Source: Wenzhouxiangellaceae bacterium (GTDB lineage Bacteria > Pseudomonadota > Gammaproteobacteria > Xanthomonadales > Wenzhouxiangellaceae). Taken from it: DNA of 64,000 nt. Position numbers and translations under genes: made by a program. Of this stretch, positions 15,029-24,374 are shown in pieces. The stretch spans positions 1 to 64,000 of the forward strand of contig JANQPN010000079.1 in assembly GCA_028289455.1 (NCBI GenBank). The letters are read 5' to 3'. The first letter of the stretch is position 1; every line of letters begins with the position of its first letter. The notes beneath the pieces are model-generated. The model was given only the letters and a program-made list of their open reading frames with translations, did not search any database and was not told the DNA's origin.

Positions 15029-16759
15029 ATGTATCAAAGGTTTTTGATAGCAATGGTAACTGCTGTCGTATTGGTATGGCCGGTGCCTGATGCCCGGGCG
15101 GAAACCACAGAAGTCTGGCAGCGGGATATCCGGGCGATTATTCAGGATGTGCTGTCGATCCATCCTGAACCATTCGGAAAAACCGGTGAGCTGGTGTGGC
15201 GCCGTGAGGCTGCCAGACTGCAGCAGGATTTGGCGCAGCTGAATGAGCCTGAGCGGGTTGTCAGGCTGATGCAGCTTATTGCCATGATTGGTGACGGGCA
15301 TACCCAGATCGAATTACTGGATCAGAAATATGCGCAATGGTATCCGTTGCGGATGTATCAATTCAGTGATGGCTACTTTGTCACTGCTGCGCACCGATCT
15401 GTGGATGAGCTGGCCGGTGCACAGATTGTCACCATAGCCGGTCAGCCGGTTGACCAGGTTGTTGCCGCGGCGCAAAGCCTGTTCGGTGCCGATAACCAGT
15501 TCGACAAAATGGAGCGGTTGTACGCGGTACATAATGCGTACCTGATGACAGGTCTGGGTTATGCCGGTGCTGATGGTGTATTGTCCATGGAGTTCCGACT
15601 GTCTGATGGCAGACAGGTTGTTCGCCGGTTGCAGCCGCGACAGACTGACGAGGGCTATTATTCTCAGGGCATCCCGGTTTTCGAATGGCATTATCCGTCA
15701 GAGGTATATGGACTACCGTTTGATCAGGCTGAAGACTGGATAACGGCCTACCGTGCCCAGCCTTCCAGTGCATTTGAAACACTTGATACCAACCGCTCTC
15801 CGTATATGCAGCATCGCACACTCTATACCAGACGCGCCATGCCGGATCGGGATGCCTATTATGTTCAGTTCAATCAGACTGATGATTCCGGTATGACCGG
15901 TTTCATGAGAGAAGCACTGGACGAAGTCGATCAGCTGAAGCCCAAATACCTGATTATCGATATCCGCTACAACTTTGGGGGAGACGGCAGCACAGTGGCT
16001 CCGATGATTCGTGACTTTATCCGGCGTCAGCAAAATAAATCGTGGGAGCAGCTTTATTTGATCACCGGAAGAAAAACCTTCAGCGCGGGCATGGCCATAG
16101 TCGATGCTTTTACCGAGCACACCGATGTAACGCTGGTCGGTGAACCGGCCGGGGCACCGCTGAATTTTTTCGGTGATGCCGAGTCCAGACCTTATCCATC
16201 GCTGGGCCTGCGACTGTCGGTTTCCGCCTTAGTCCATCAAATGAGTGATTCTGCTGATTTACGGGCGTATCTGCCGGTAGATGTACCTGCACCGATGTCA
16301 TTTGAGGACTATGCAGCCGGTCGCGACCCTGCTGTAGATCCAATTCTTACCGGCGAGGAAATGCGCAGCATCCCGACAGTTATCCTGGCAGAAGGCGGCG
16401 CAGCAGCGCGGCGCGTGTACCTGCAGCGGAAGCAGCAGTTCGGTGAGCTGGACTGGTTTGCACCACCCGGAGAATTCCCTATTCGCGTTGCAGTAGACAG
16501 GCTGGAAGAACAGGGTCGATTTGAGCAGGCTGTGGAAGGTGCCAAACTGAACAGCGAAATTCATCCTTACATCTGGAATACCTGGTACAACCTGGCTGAT
16601 GCGCAGCGGCAGGCAGGCTTAATGGAAGAACGCCTGGGCAGTTACAAATGCGTGACGCTGTTAGCACCTAATAATTGGAATACACCAGCTATTCTTGATC
16701 TTTTCGAGCGGCTGGATGTGGATCCACCTGTACCGCAGGGCTGTCCGGTTCAGGGTTAA
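15029..16759 (+). CDS. Secreted S41-type (C-terminal processing/tricorn) peptidase-like protein
   Basis: 576 residues with signal peptide FLIAMVTAVVLVWPVPDARA, cleavage about residue 24. The S41 domain is recognised by GDGHTQIE near residue 91, a strand IIDIRYNFGGDGS around 309 (the NxGG oxyanion region), and TFSAGM with the probable nucleophile Ser352, followed by LVGEPAGAPLNFFG. The C-terminal 100 residues form a helical repeat-like tail. The substrate is unknown. It lies 129 bases after the blaR1-like gene on the same strand and could be part of that regulon, but a hairpin intervenes. A clear lysine general base was not identified by eye. Confidence 0.85.
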   Translation: MYQRFLIAMVTAVVLVWPVPDARAETTEVWQRDIRAIIQDVLSIHPEPFGKTGELVWRREAARLQQDLAQLNEPERVVRLMQLIAMIGDGHTQIELLDQKYAQWYPLRMYQFSDGYFVTAAHRSVDELAGAQIVTIAGQPVDQVVAAAQSLFGADNQFDKMERLYAVHNAYLMTGLGYAGADGVLSMEFRLSDGRQVVRRLQPRQTDEGYYSQGIPVFEWHYPSEVYGLPFDQAEDWITAYRAQPSSAFETLDTNRSPYMQHRTLYTRRAMPDRDAYYVQFNQTDDSGMTGFMREALDEVDQLKPKYLIIDIRYNFGGDGSTVAPMIRDFIRRQQNKSWEQLYLITGRKTFSAGMAIVDAFTEHTDVTLVGEPAGAPLNFFGDAESRPYPSLGLRLSVSALVHQMSDSADLRAYLPVDVPAPMSFEDYAAGRDPAVDPILTGEEMRSIPTVILAEGGAAARRVYLQRKQQFGELDWFAPPGEFPIRVAVDRLEEQGRFEQAVEGAKLNSEIHPYIWNTWYNLADAQRQAGLMEERLGSYKCVTLLAPNNWNTPAILDLFERLDVDPPVPQGCPVQG

Positions 16760-16768
16760 CCGGACAGC
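16740..16768. terminator. Hairpin between convergent genes
   Basis: GCTGTCCGGTT (16740-16750) and AACCGGACAGC (16758-16768) pair perfectly over 11 bases with a 7-base loop. It spans the stop codon of the S41 gene and ends 14 bases before the 3' end of the convergent hydrolase gene. No U-tract is seen on either side. Confidence 0.45.
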
Positions 16769-16781
16769 TGTACGGCTCTAT

Positions 16782-18602
16782 CTAATCGGCTGCTGGTGCA
16801 GGGTCGGCGAAAAATGCCAGCAGCCTGGTCCAGGTGGCATCAACGTTGCCCTGGTTGCGATCGGGGTTAAGCATCGAGGCACCATGCACGGAATCCGGTG
16901 CGACAAACACTTCGATGCCTTGCGAATTGAGCATTTCAGCCTGTTCGGCCACCGGTGGGAACTCCATCTCACTGGCCGGCCGGAATACCAGTTTGGGTGT
17001 TGCTTCAGCGGTAGGCAGCCAATCAACGACTTCGCAGTCGCCCATTCGACTGGATGCCGGTGAAAAGGCGGCTACGCCAGCCAGCCGGTTACCGTGCTGG
17101 GCGGCCAACCGGATTACCAGTGCAGCGCTATAGCTGCTGCCGACAGCAAAAATCGGTCCGCCCGAGCCTTGCAGGAAAGCATATTTCAATGCCGCTTCGA
17201 GGTCGGGATAAGCAGCGCAATAATCATCAGTTGATTCGCCCAGTGCTGCAACTGTACGATTTGTATTACCAAGTCTGTCACCACCGCTGCGGGCATCCCA
17301 GGCAAATACTTCATAGCCTTCCTGCACCAGCCGCCGGGCAGTGTTTGAATGTTCACCACGGGCATCGCTGCCTGCCTGGTGAAACAGCACAACTGTCGGT
17401 GCGGCGGTTTGGGTGCTGCGGTAATGATCTCCAAAAACCTGTGTGCCATCAGCAGCAGTAGTCTGTACCTGCTGTGGTGCAGCAGTCAGTGGATCAGGGT
17501 GAGCGGTGCCTTTGCGCTGGAACTCGATAGCCCAGTGTGGTGACCAGCTGTTGCCCCGGTCCGAGCTCTGCAGGCCTTTCCAGCGATAGGCATCATCACG
17601 CACATCAAAAAATATCCATTGGAATAACTGGTTACTGCCTGTTTGCGCATCGAAGGGATGCAGTACTATCCGGTCAGCTTCCTGGACACCACCAAAATAC
17701 AACGGCACATTATTCCGGTTGGGCAGGTACAGGCTTTCCCAGCGGCGCATGGAACGGTTGTAGATTCTCAGAATACTGGTGGCGGTGTCTGCCTGGTTGG
17801 GGTTGCTGTCATACCAGTCGAATTCCAGAATGGCGTGTCCATCCAGCACAAAGGTGGCGGTTGCATTTGATCTCCAGCGCAGTATGCCCTGGGGTTGCGG
17901 TAACCAGTGAGTGGCCTGGAATTCGCCCAGCAGGAAGTCAAACTGGGCGGCTTCGTCTGCACGGTCAGGTGCGGGCAGCCCGGTGTCATCGCGCAAGCTG
18001 AAAAAGCTCTCATCCGCAGCTCTTCTGGTAAAGGTACGGCGTGAACTGTTTTGCCAGCTGGTGCCGAAATCTGATGAGGATTCCGATAACATGACGTAGC
18101 TGTTGTCACCGGTTTTGCTTAGTGTTCTGCGAAGCAGCAGCAATGATGTGCTGCCGCCTGGTCTGATGCTGTTATCCAGCGTGAGCCGGTTATCCTGGAA
18201 CTCGCCGCTATATACGGTAATGGATTCATTCCAGCTGTTGGCTTCGCTGAACGTCCATACACCGTTCCCGTCAACCGCGATAAACGCCATGGTTGACATC
18301 GTATTGCCGGCACCGTCGAAATCGGCAATACGGCTTCGTTCCATCAAGCCATGGCCGCGATTCATATAGGTTACTTTGGCTATACCACTGGAGCGCAGCG
18401 GTTCCTGATCAGGCTGATAAATCTCCAGCTCAATATCCCAGTCTCCGGTGAATCCGCTAAGCTCAGCAAGCGCTTCCGGTGCTGATTCAGCCGGCTGGGT
18501 AAAAGTAATACCCGGGTCGAACATCCGGCCGTCGCGTATCTCAGCCAGGGCTGTGGTGCAGAAAACGGCCGTCAATAGAAGCACTAAAAAACCTGAGCGC
18601 AT
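16782..18602 (-). CDS. Secreted fusion: two lipocalin-like domains plus alpha/beta hydrolase
   Basis: 606 residues. Signal peptide FLVLLLTAVFCTTALA, cleavage after residue 20. Residues about 47-195 and 220-365 are two repeats of a DUF1579-like beta-barrel (LSGFTGDWDIELEIYQ..., FDFLLGEFQATHWL..., each with an RxWxSLY or W-rich strand pair). Residues about 380-600 are an alpha/beta hydrolase: VVLFHQAGSD oxyanion loop, AWDARSGGDR, nucleophile elbow GSSYS with Ser490, and a C-terminal DSVHGASM with the probable catalytic His. The dienelactone hydrolase-like part likely acts on an ester in the periplasm, with the barrels binding substrate. The fusion order is unusual; the substrate is unknown. Confidence 0.82.
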   Translation of the reverse strand: MRSGFLVLLLTAVFCTTALAEIRDGRMFDPGITFTQPAESAPEALAELSGFTGDWDIELEIYQPDQEPLRSSGIAKVTYMNRGHGLMERSRIADFDGAGNTMSTMAFIAVDGNGVWTFSEANSWNESITVYSGEFQDNRLTLDNSIRPGGSTSLLLLRRTLSKTGDNSYVMLSESSSDFGTSWQNSSRRTFTRRAADESFFSLRDDTGLPAPDRADEAAQFDFLLGEFQATHWLPQPQGILRWRSNATATFVLDGHAILEFDWYDSNPNQADTATSILRIYNRSMRRWESLYLPNRNNVPLYFGGVQEADRIVLHPFDAQTGSNQLFQWIFFDVRDDAYRWKGLQSSDRGNSWSPHWAIEFQRKGTAHPDPLTAAPQQVQTTAADGTQVFGDHYRSTQTAAPTVVLFHQAGSDARGEHSNTARRLVQEGYEVFAWDARSGGDRLGNTNRTVAALGESTDDYCAAYPDLEAALKYAFLQGSGGPIFAVGSSYSAALVIRLAAQHGNRLAGVAAFSPASSRMGDCEVVDWLPTAEATPKLVFRPASEMEFPPVAEQAEMLNSQGIEVFVAPDSVHGASMLNPDRNQGNVDATWTRLLAFFADPAPAAD

Positions 18603-18789
18603 AATTATTCCTTGTGTGTATGCCTCGCCAGCTCAAAATAAACATACACATAGTTAAGGTATTGCTGGCGGGATATGCGACCAGATACTGTGCAATTACG
18701 TCCAAAGGTGACAAATGTGCCATCCGCCGGTGGTTTGTCTGTAAAGTATGCAACTAAGTCACATTCCGCTGAAATATAAGGGATCAAAC

Positions 18790-19254
18790 ATGGCTGAATA
18801 TGTTGCCTCCATAGAATGGAGCCGTTCTGATACAGAAGCGTTTACAGATAATCGTTACAGCCGGGCGCATACCTGGAGGTTTGATGGCGGTATTACCGTT
18901 GCTGCATCCTCATCCCCTCATGTTGTACCGTTGCCCTATTCGGTTGAGGCCAATGTGGATCCCGAAGAGGCTTTTGTCGCATCTTTGTCCAGCTGTCATA
19001 TGTTGTGGTTTTTGTATCTTGCCGGCAACAGTAAGCGGGTAGTGGATTCTTACCGTGATAATGCCCTGGGGGTAATGGCCAAAAATGCACAAGGCAAGTT
19101 GGCTATGACGGAGGTGATACTGCGGCCTGAAATAAAGTTCAGTGGCAACAATCAGCCTGATCAATCAGAAATTGATGCGCTGCATCACCAGGCTCATGAA
19201 CAGTGTTTTATTGCCAACTCGGTCAAAACAGAGATCAAAATCGAACCGCAATAG
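18790..19254 (+). CDS. OsmC/Ohr-family peroxiredoxin-like protein
   Basis: 154 residues from ATG 18790, preceded by AAGGGA; the open frame from 18748 has no support. The OsmC fold is shown by NVDPEEAFVASLSSCHMLWFLYLA (first active-site Cys in the SSCHM helix) and by AHEQCFIANSVKTEI with the second Cys. Such proteins reduce organic hydroperoxides with a Cys pair in the cytoplasm. The FVASLSSCHMLWFL form belongs to the OsmC subgroup rather than to Ohr. It is followed by a hairpin shared with the convergent RND gene. Confidence 0.92.
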   Translation: MAEYVASIEWSRSDTEAFTDNRYSRAHTWRFDGGITVAASSSPHVVPLPYSVEANVDPEEAFVASLSSCHMLWFLYLAGNSKRVVDSYRDNALGVMAKNAQGKLAMTEVILRPEIKFSGNNQPDQSEIDALHHQAHEQCFIANSVKTEIKIEPQ

Positions 19255-19284
19255 TTCAGCCACCAGCTGTTGCCGGTGGCTGAA
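19255..19284. terminator. Hairpin between convergent osmC-like and RND genes
   Basis: TTCAGCCACC (19255-19264) pairs with GGTGGCTGAA (19275-19284), with two further GC pairs inside. There is no U-tract. It fills nearly the whole 36-base gap and probably limits read-through in both directions. Confidence 0.5.
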
Positions 19285-19290
19285 TATCAG

Positions 19291-22200
19291 CTAACCTTCA
19301 GATGGTTGTGATGTTTTGTTATCGCGGAAAAAACTGTATAGCACCGGTACTACACCCAGTGTCAGAACAGTGCCGATAAGCAGTCCACCCGACAGCACAA
19401 CCGCCAGATCATAAAACAGCACATCTTTGGATATGATGATCGGCAGCAATCCAAGAATGGTAGTCACTGTGGTCATCAATATGGGCCGCAACCGCTTCAC
19501 TGATGCTGACAGAATGGCATCGCGTACCTTAAGACCCTGGCTGCGTTCGGTATCGATCCGATCGATCAGTACAATGGCGTTGTTGATAATAATTCCGGCC
19601 AGTGACAACAGACCGAGTATCGCCATGAAGCTTAGATTGGTGCCGGGCATAATCAGCAGGCCCAGTGTGACGCCGATCAGCGTCAGTGGGATAACACCCA
19701 GAATAACCAGCGGTTTCTTAAAGCTGTTAAATTGACCGATGAGTACCAGCACAATCAGTGCAAACGCGAGGGGCATATTGGCAAACAGGGAGCCCTGTGC
19801 TTCAGCAGATGCTTCAATTTCGCCGCCGACTTCCAGGTGATAACCGGGCGGCAGGTCAAGCTGATCCAGTGCCGGCAGCAGCATTTCATGCAATGCGGAG
19901 GCCGAAGCTGACTGATGTTTGCCGGAAACGGTAATGACCCGTTCAAGATTGTGCCGGTGAATCATGGAGAATTCCGCTTCACCGTCCAGATTGGCCACCT
20001 GAATCAGTGGAATCGGTGTGCCGTTGACGCGTCCAACATTCAGCGTTCTGAACCGGTCGATATTGGTGCGTTCATCGCCCTCAGCCCGGAAGTACACGGG
20101 AATGATGGTGTCTCCCTCACGGTAGTCGGTTACTGCAACCCCGGATAATGTACTGTTGAGAGTGCTGGCAATGGATTCTGAAGTAATCCCCACACGCTGA
20201 GCCCGGGCCTGATCAACATCAACCACAATTTTCACCAGCCGGTTTTCCCAGTCGTCCTTGATATTCAAGGTGCCCTGAATATCACGCATGGCAGCTTTGA
20301 CGCGTTCGGCGGCGTGGTAAATAACGTTCGCATCGTCACCATAAATCCGGTATTCGACCAGGCCGGCTTCACTGGCACCCATGGACATCGGTTTTACCGA
20401 GACGCGTGCATCCGGCATGTTTGCTGCAGCAAACTGACGCACCCGCTGAAGCATCGGCTCAATCTGATCCGGCGTGTGCGTATTGACGATCAGAAATGCA
20501 CGGTGCGAGTCGGGGTCAATCGGATTCAGACCCAGATAAAAGCGCGGCCCGCCATGGGCTATGTAAGCAACGCTGGAAGTCACCTCGGGATTCGTGTCGC
20601 GGTCATTCAGCCAGTTGTTGAGTTGTTCAACGCTGTCAATAACACCATAAGTATTGGTGCCGATGGGCAGGTCGACATATACCTGCAGCTGGGTGCGTTC
20701 GGAATTCGGAAAAAATGTATTGGGGACAAACTGCAGAGCCCACAATGCCACCCATAATGCGGCCACAATAATTGCAATAAATGCCCAGCGGAAATTCAAA
20801 ATGCGGGTGAGTAAATTGCGATAGGCCTGATAAAACCTGGTCGAATATGCAGTGTCTTCATCGACTGGTTCGCTTTTACCCAGCCCCCAGAAACACAACA
20901 GCGGGGTAATCGTCATGGCCAGCAGCCATGAGCACAGCAGGGCTATGGCAATCACCAACGACAGCGACCGGGTATATTCGCCGGCTTCGTTGGCGGCCAG
21001 CATCAGCGGCATAAAGGCGAATATGGTTGTCAGACTGGATGCCAGCAGTGGCATTGCCAGGGTCTGACCGGTTTTGATAACGGCTTCACGGCGTTGCTGG
21101 CCCAGTGAGAACCGGCGGCCGATCTCCTCGGAAATAACAATGCCGTTATCCACCAGCAGGCCCAGTGAAATGATCAGCGTGGCCAGTGACATGCGCTCCA
21201 GTTCAATGCCGACATAACGCATCACCAGCAGTGTCATCAGCATGGTGAGCGGTACCATCGAGCCGACAATTAGCCCTGTTCGCCAGCCCAGGAACAGGAT
21301 AACCACCAGCAATACGATCACAATGGTTTGATACAGGTTACTCATAACCGACTGCACGGCTGTGGCAATCTCAGCCGGTTGGAAGGTGATGTATTCCAGC
21401 ACGTATCCGAGCGGTATTTCAGACTGTAAGCGATCCAGGGCGCTGCTGAGATCTTCGCCAAACTGATGGGAATCGTAACGGTCGGTCATTTGGATGCTTA
21501 ACACGATCGCCCGTTGACCATTGAAGTAAGCCGGCTTCTGCGGGGGTTCAACATAGGCGCGGGTAATGGTGGCCAGATCACGCAGATACACCACCTGTCC
21601 GGGCTGGTCGGGAACATCAATGGTTACCTGACCCAGGTCATCCACGCTTTCAAAATTACCGCTTGGTTCAACACTGAATGTGTTAAACCCGGCCTCGATT
21701 TGCCCGCCGGGAGAAATTATGTTGGTCTGTTGAATCGCATTAACCAAGCTGGTGCCGGAAATACCTAATTGGGACAGGCGGGCGTTGTTGACTTCAACAA
21801 AAATCCGCTCCGGTTCTACCCCAAACAGTTCGATCTTGCTGACACCGGGTACGCTGTAGAGCTTATTGCGCAGCTCGCGGGCCGTGGCACGCATTTCCGC
21901 GGGGCTGAATCCGTCACTGGTCAGTGCAACAGTGGCCATGGCCACATCACCATAGGTGTCATTAACAAATGGCCCCTGGGTATTGCTGGGCAGTTCGCTC
22001 TTTACGTCCTCCATCTTATTGCGCAGGTCCTGCCAGATGGGCTCCAGGTCGTAATAGCTGTCATACAGCTCTACACTGACAGTGGCCTGCCCGGAGCGAG
22101 ACACGGAGCGGATATCTTCCACCTCAGGCATCTCGCGGATTTTTTCTTCCAGCTTGCGGGTAATTAAATCCTCCACCCGGCTGGGTGCCAGCCCCTGCAG

Positions 22201-22353
22201 TGATGCATTCACCTGGGCTGTACGGATGGTGATTTCCGGGTCTTCCCGTGACGGGTGGGTCAGGAAACTGCTGGGGCCGGCCAGACAGATGATCAGCGCA
22301 AACGACAGCACCAGCATGCTGTTGCGCAGCGCCCAATGAGTCAGCGAAAACAT
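19291..22353 (-). CDS. RND efflux permease (AcrB/HAE1-like)
   Basis: 1020 residues from the ATG at 22353, where MFSLTHWALRN gives the usual start just before the first membrane helix; an earlier ATG at 22407 would overlap the preceding gene. Twelve helices are arranged 1+5+1+5 with large periplasmic loops after helices 1 and 7. Family motifs include DPEITIRTAQV, GLLVDNGIVISEEIGRR, GLLSLAGIIINNAIVLIDRID and LRPILMTTVTTILGLLPI. The permease exports hydrophobic compounds using the proton gradient, in complex with the adaptor encoded 7 bases upstream and a TolC-like channel not found here. The substrate cannot be told. Confidence 0.93.
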   Translation of the reverse strand: MFSLTHWALRNSMLVLSFALIICLAGPSSFLTHPSREDPEITIRTAQVNASLQGLAPSRVEDLITRKLEEKIREMPEVEDIRSVSRSGQATVSVELYDSYYDLEPIWQDLRNKMEDVKSELPSNTQGPFVNDTYGDVAMATVALTSDGFSPAEMRATARELRNKLYSVPGVSKIELFGVEPERIFVEVNNARLSQLGISGTSLVNAIQQTNIISPGGQIEAGFNTFSVEPSGNFESVDDLGQVTIDVPDQPGQVVYLRDLATITRAYVEPPQKPAYFNGQRAIVLSIQMTDRYDSHQFGEDLSSALDRLQSEIPLGYVLEYITFQPAEIATAVQSVMSNLYQTIVIVLLVVILFLGWRTGLIVGSMVPLTMLMTLLVMRYVGIELERMSLATLIISLGLLVDNGIVISEEIGRRFSLGQQRREAVIKTGQTLAMPLLASSLTTIFAFMPLMLAANEAGEYTRSLSLVIAIALLCSWLLAMTITPLLCFWGLGKSEPVDEDTAYSTRFYQAYRNLLTRILNFRWAFIAIIVAALWVALWALQFVPNTFFPNSERTQLQVYVDLPIGTNTYGVIDSVEQLNNWLNDRDTNPEVTSSVAYIAHGGPRFYLGLNPIDPDSHRAFLIVNTHTPDQIEPMLQRVRQFAAANMPDARVSVKPMSMGASEAGLVEYRIYGDDANVIYHAAERVKAAMRDIQGTLNIKDDWENRLVKIVVDVDQARAQRVGITSESIASTLNSTLSGVAVTDYREGDTIIPVYFRAEGDERTNIDRFRTLNVGRVNGTPIPLIQVANLDGEAEFSMIHRHNLERVITVSGKHQSASASALHEMLLPALDQLDLPPGYHLEVGGEIEASAEAQGSLFANMPLAFALIVLVLIGQFNSFKKPLVILGVIPLTLIGVTLGLLIMPGTNLSFMAILGLLSLAGIIINNAIVLIDRIDTERSQGLKVRDAILSASVKRLRPILMTTVTTILGLLPIIISKDVLFYDLAVVLSGGLLIGTVLTLGVVPVLYSFFRDNKTSQPSEG

Positions 22354-22360
22354 CGGCGGC

Positions 22361-23461
22361 TTATTGGGCTTGCTGCGGGTCAAGCAATCGCACCCGCATG
22401 CCGTCAATCAAAAAAGATACCCCGGCAATGGCAACTATTTCACCTTCGGCGATATCTCCGGTTACCTGCAGCTCGTTGTCTTCCACATCAATAATGTTGA
22501 TCGAGCGCTGTTCAACCTGTCCTGATTCCGGGTTAAACGCAAATACCGTACCGGCGTTGCTGGCGGCCGTTGGAAGTACAGCCGACATTGGCAGCATGAA
22601 TGCCTGCCCGGTCGCCTGGGTGGAGTAGGCAAAAGTAATTTCGGCCGACATGCCGGGTTTAATATCAGGATCATTGTTATCCAGAATAACTGTAACTGGA
22701 AAAGTGCTGCTGCTGGTAACCCGGGAGCCAATTTCACTGATCACACCGCTAACGCTGCGGCTGTCCAGGGTTGGGAAGCTGATGTTGACCGGGTCACCCA
22801 GGTTTAGATGCTGACCGAGGTTTTCAGGAATGCCGGCATTAACCTTCTGCTGGCCATCCGAACTGACCTGGACGATACGCTGGCCGGGGGTAACCTCGGC
22901 GAACTGCTCTTCGTATTTCTCGGATACCTGTCCGTTCAAAGGTGATATCAGAGTGGACTGGCGGACATCCCGTTGTGCCAGCGCCAGCCTGGAGTTGGCA
23001 ACATCTACGGCACTGCGAGCGCTGTCCCGATTAGCTACTGTGGTATCGAATTCTGATTTGCTGATAAAGCCGCGTTCATACATCGGTGAGCGCTGCTCAA
23101 AAGCACTTTCAGCTTCCTGTAGCCTGGCTCGAGCATCATTGAGTTCCCCTTCAGCGGTGCGCACGTTGAGCTGATAAGACTCATCATCCAGTCGGGCTAT
23201 GACGTCGCCACGGCTGATTTCATCACCGACATTGACATTGATTTCCGCGAGCCGGCCACTTACCTGAAAGGCCAGATCGGTAACAATATCCGCCTCAGTC
23301 AAGCCAGCGATAGTACGTTGCTGCTGGGTGGCGCGTTCGGAGACAACAATGGTTTTAATAGCGCGCAGCGGCTCTTCTGCCGGTGGTTCCGGATCATTTC
23401 CACAGCCGCTGAGCAGTGACAGCAGCGCTGCGAACAGCAGGCAATAAAGGAGTTTAGGCAT
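22361..23461 (-). CDS. RND periplasmic adaptor (HlyD/AcrA family) lipoprotein
   Basis: 366 residues. Lipobox LLSGC with Cys20 as the anchor. Then TEADIVTDLAFQVSGRLAEINVNVGDEISRGDVIARLDD is the lipoyl half, ELNDARARLQEAESAF...RDSARSAVDVANSRLALAQRDV the coiled-coil hairpin, and STLISPLNGQVSEKYEEQFAEVTPGQ the second half, followed by beta-barrel and membrane-proximal domains. It joins the permease encoded 7 bases downstream to an outer-membrane channel. Adaptor before permease is the acrAB order. No regulator gene is adjacent, but an inverted repeat lies just upstream. Confidence 0.93.
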   Translation of the reverse strand: MPKLLYCLLFAALLSLLSGCGNDPEPPAEEPLRAIKTIVVSERATQQQRTIAGLTEADIVTDLAFQVSGRLAEINVNVGDEISRGDVIARLDDESYQLNVRTAEGELNDARARLQEAESAFEQRSPMYERGFISKSEFDTTVANRDSARSAVDVANSRLALAQRDVRQSTLISPLNGQVSEKYEEQFAEVTPGQRIVQVSSDGQQKVNAGIPENLGQHLNLGDPVNISFPTLDSRSVSGVISEIGSRVTSSSTFPVTVILDNNDPDIKPGMSAEITFAYSTQATGQAFMLPMSAVLPTAASNAGTVFAFNPESGQVEQRSINIIDVEDNELQVTGDIAEGEIVAIAGVSFLIDGMRVRLLDPQQAQ

Positions 23462-23485
23462 ATCTATCTGATTTCCGTGTTTTTA

Positions 23486-23509
23486 ATTAGGCCGATCCAA
23501 TGGCCTAAT
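23486..23509. promoter_or_regulatory. Inverted repeat upstream of the RND adaptor gene, candidate operator
   Basis: ATTAGGCC (23486-23493) and GGCCTAAT (23502-23509) are perfect 8-base arms around an 8-base spacer, 25-48 bases upstream of the adaptor ATG. Size and position suit a TetR-type dimer site, but no such regulator is encoded nearby. Confidence 0.5.
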
Positions 23510-23692
23510 ACTCGCTCAAAAATTAAAGTATTGCCAGTCCGGGCTGGTCAGGGAAGTTGTAAGAATGATAAAGGGCAGCGTGTGAATGCGTAGTGTGTGG
23601 TTATGACTAGGTTAGGGTGGATTGTCTCGGCGAAGTTGACCGGGACGGTTTGCCGCAGCAGCTAGATGAGGTATGCCGGGAATTGGCCAGGC

Positions 23693-24205
23693 TTATTTGT
23701 TGTTCAGATGTTCCTGCAGACGTCTGAGCTGTTCCGCCAGAACACTGTCTACCACCGGGGCCAGTGCTGTCAGGTCGGTATCGGTAAATCCATTGACATA
23801 ATATTTCCAGCTGATGGTAGTACCGTCGGAATCATTGGGTAACAATGACCAGATCATGGTGCCATCCAGTCCAAAATCCTTCAGCGGGCCCAGGCCGCCT
23901 TCGAAAACCACCTTGCTGTTCTCCACCCAGATGGCAGTGTTCAGATGATGCACCAGATTGCCGTCCCAGCGTTCGCAGTAACAGCGCTTATCGATCTGCA
24001 GATTGGCACCGACGCCGGAATAGGTATGCTCCGGATTCCACCATTCGCCTACCTTGCCGGTCATAACCGCGAATACAGCTGCAGGTTCAGTGGTTACATC
24101 GACACTTTGTTCAATGATGAAGCCTTCAGCAGATGACTTGGCAACTTCTGCATAAGCAGTGTTCAAACCGATAATGGCAAGCAAAATACTAATAAGTGAA
24201 CGCAT
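23693..24205 (-). CDS. Secreted SRPBCC (START-like) protein
   Basis: 170 residues with signal peptide SLISILLAIIGLNTAYA. The mature part has the Bet v1/SRPBCC plan: QSVDVTTEPAAVFAVMTGKVGEWWNPEHTYSG opening strand and helix, KVVFEGGLGPLKDFGLDGTMIW, TTISWKYYVNGF, and a long C-terminal helix. It resembles polyketide-cyclase-like ligand-binding proteins; the W-rich helix is typical of that group. Export is unusual, since most SRPBCC proteins are cytoplasmic. It stands alone between the RND operon and the divergent TIGR03032 gene. Ligand unknown. Confidence 0.82.
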   Translation of the reverse strand: MRSLISILLAIIGLNTAYAEVAKSSAEGFIIEQSVDVTTEPAAVFAVMTGKVGEWWNPEHTYSGVGANLQIDKRCYCERWDGNLVHHLNTAIWVENSKVVFEGGLGPLKDFGLDGTMIWSLLPNDSDGTTISWKYYVNGFTDTDLTALAPVVDSVLAEQLRRLQEHLNNK

Positions 24206-24374
24206 ATTGAATTCTGACCCGATTGAGATAAGCGCAGTTTATATGATGCAACACGATCGATCTTGTAAAAATGTATATACCGATGGTCCATTGACTGTTC
24301 AACGCTTTTATAGATGACGTCTGACGGCGACTGGCTTAGAATTCTTGGGTTGCAGTATTTAGTAGATCGCTTCC

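Noticed and set aside
22354..22407. Upstream ATG (22407) as start of the RND permease
   Set aside because: It would add a polar stretch with cysteines before the first helix and overlap the adaptor gene by 47 bases; the ATG at 22353 gives the normal family N-terminus.
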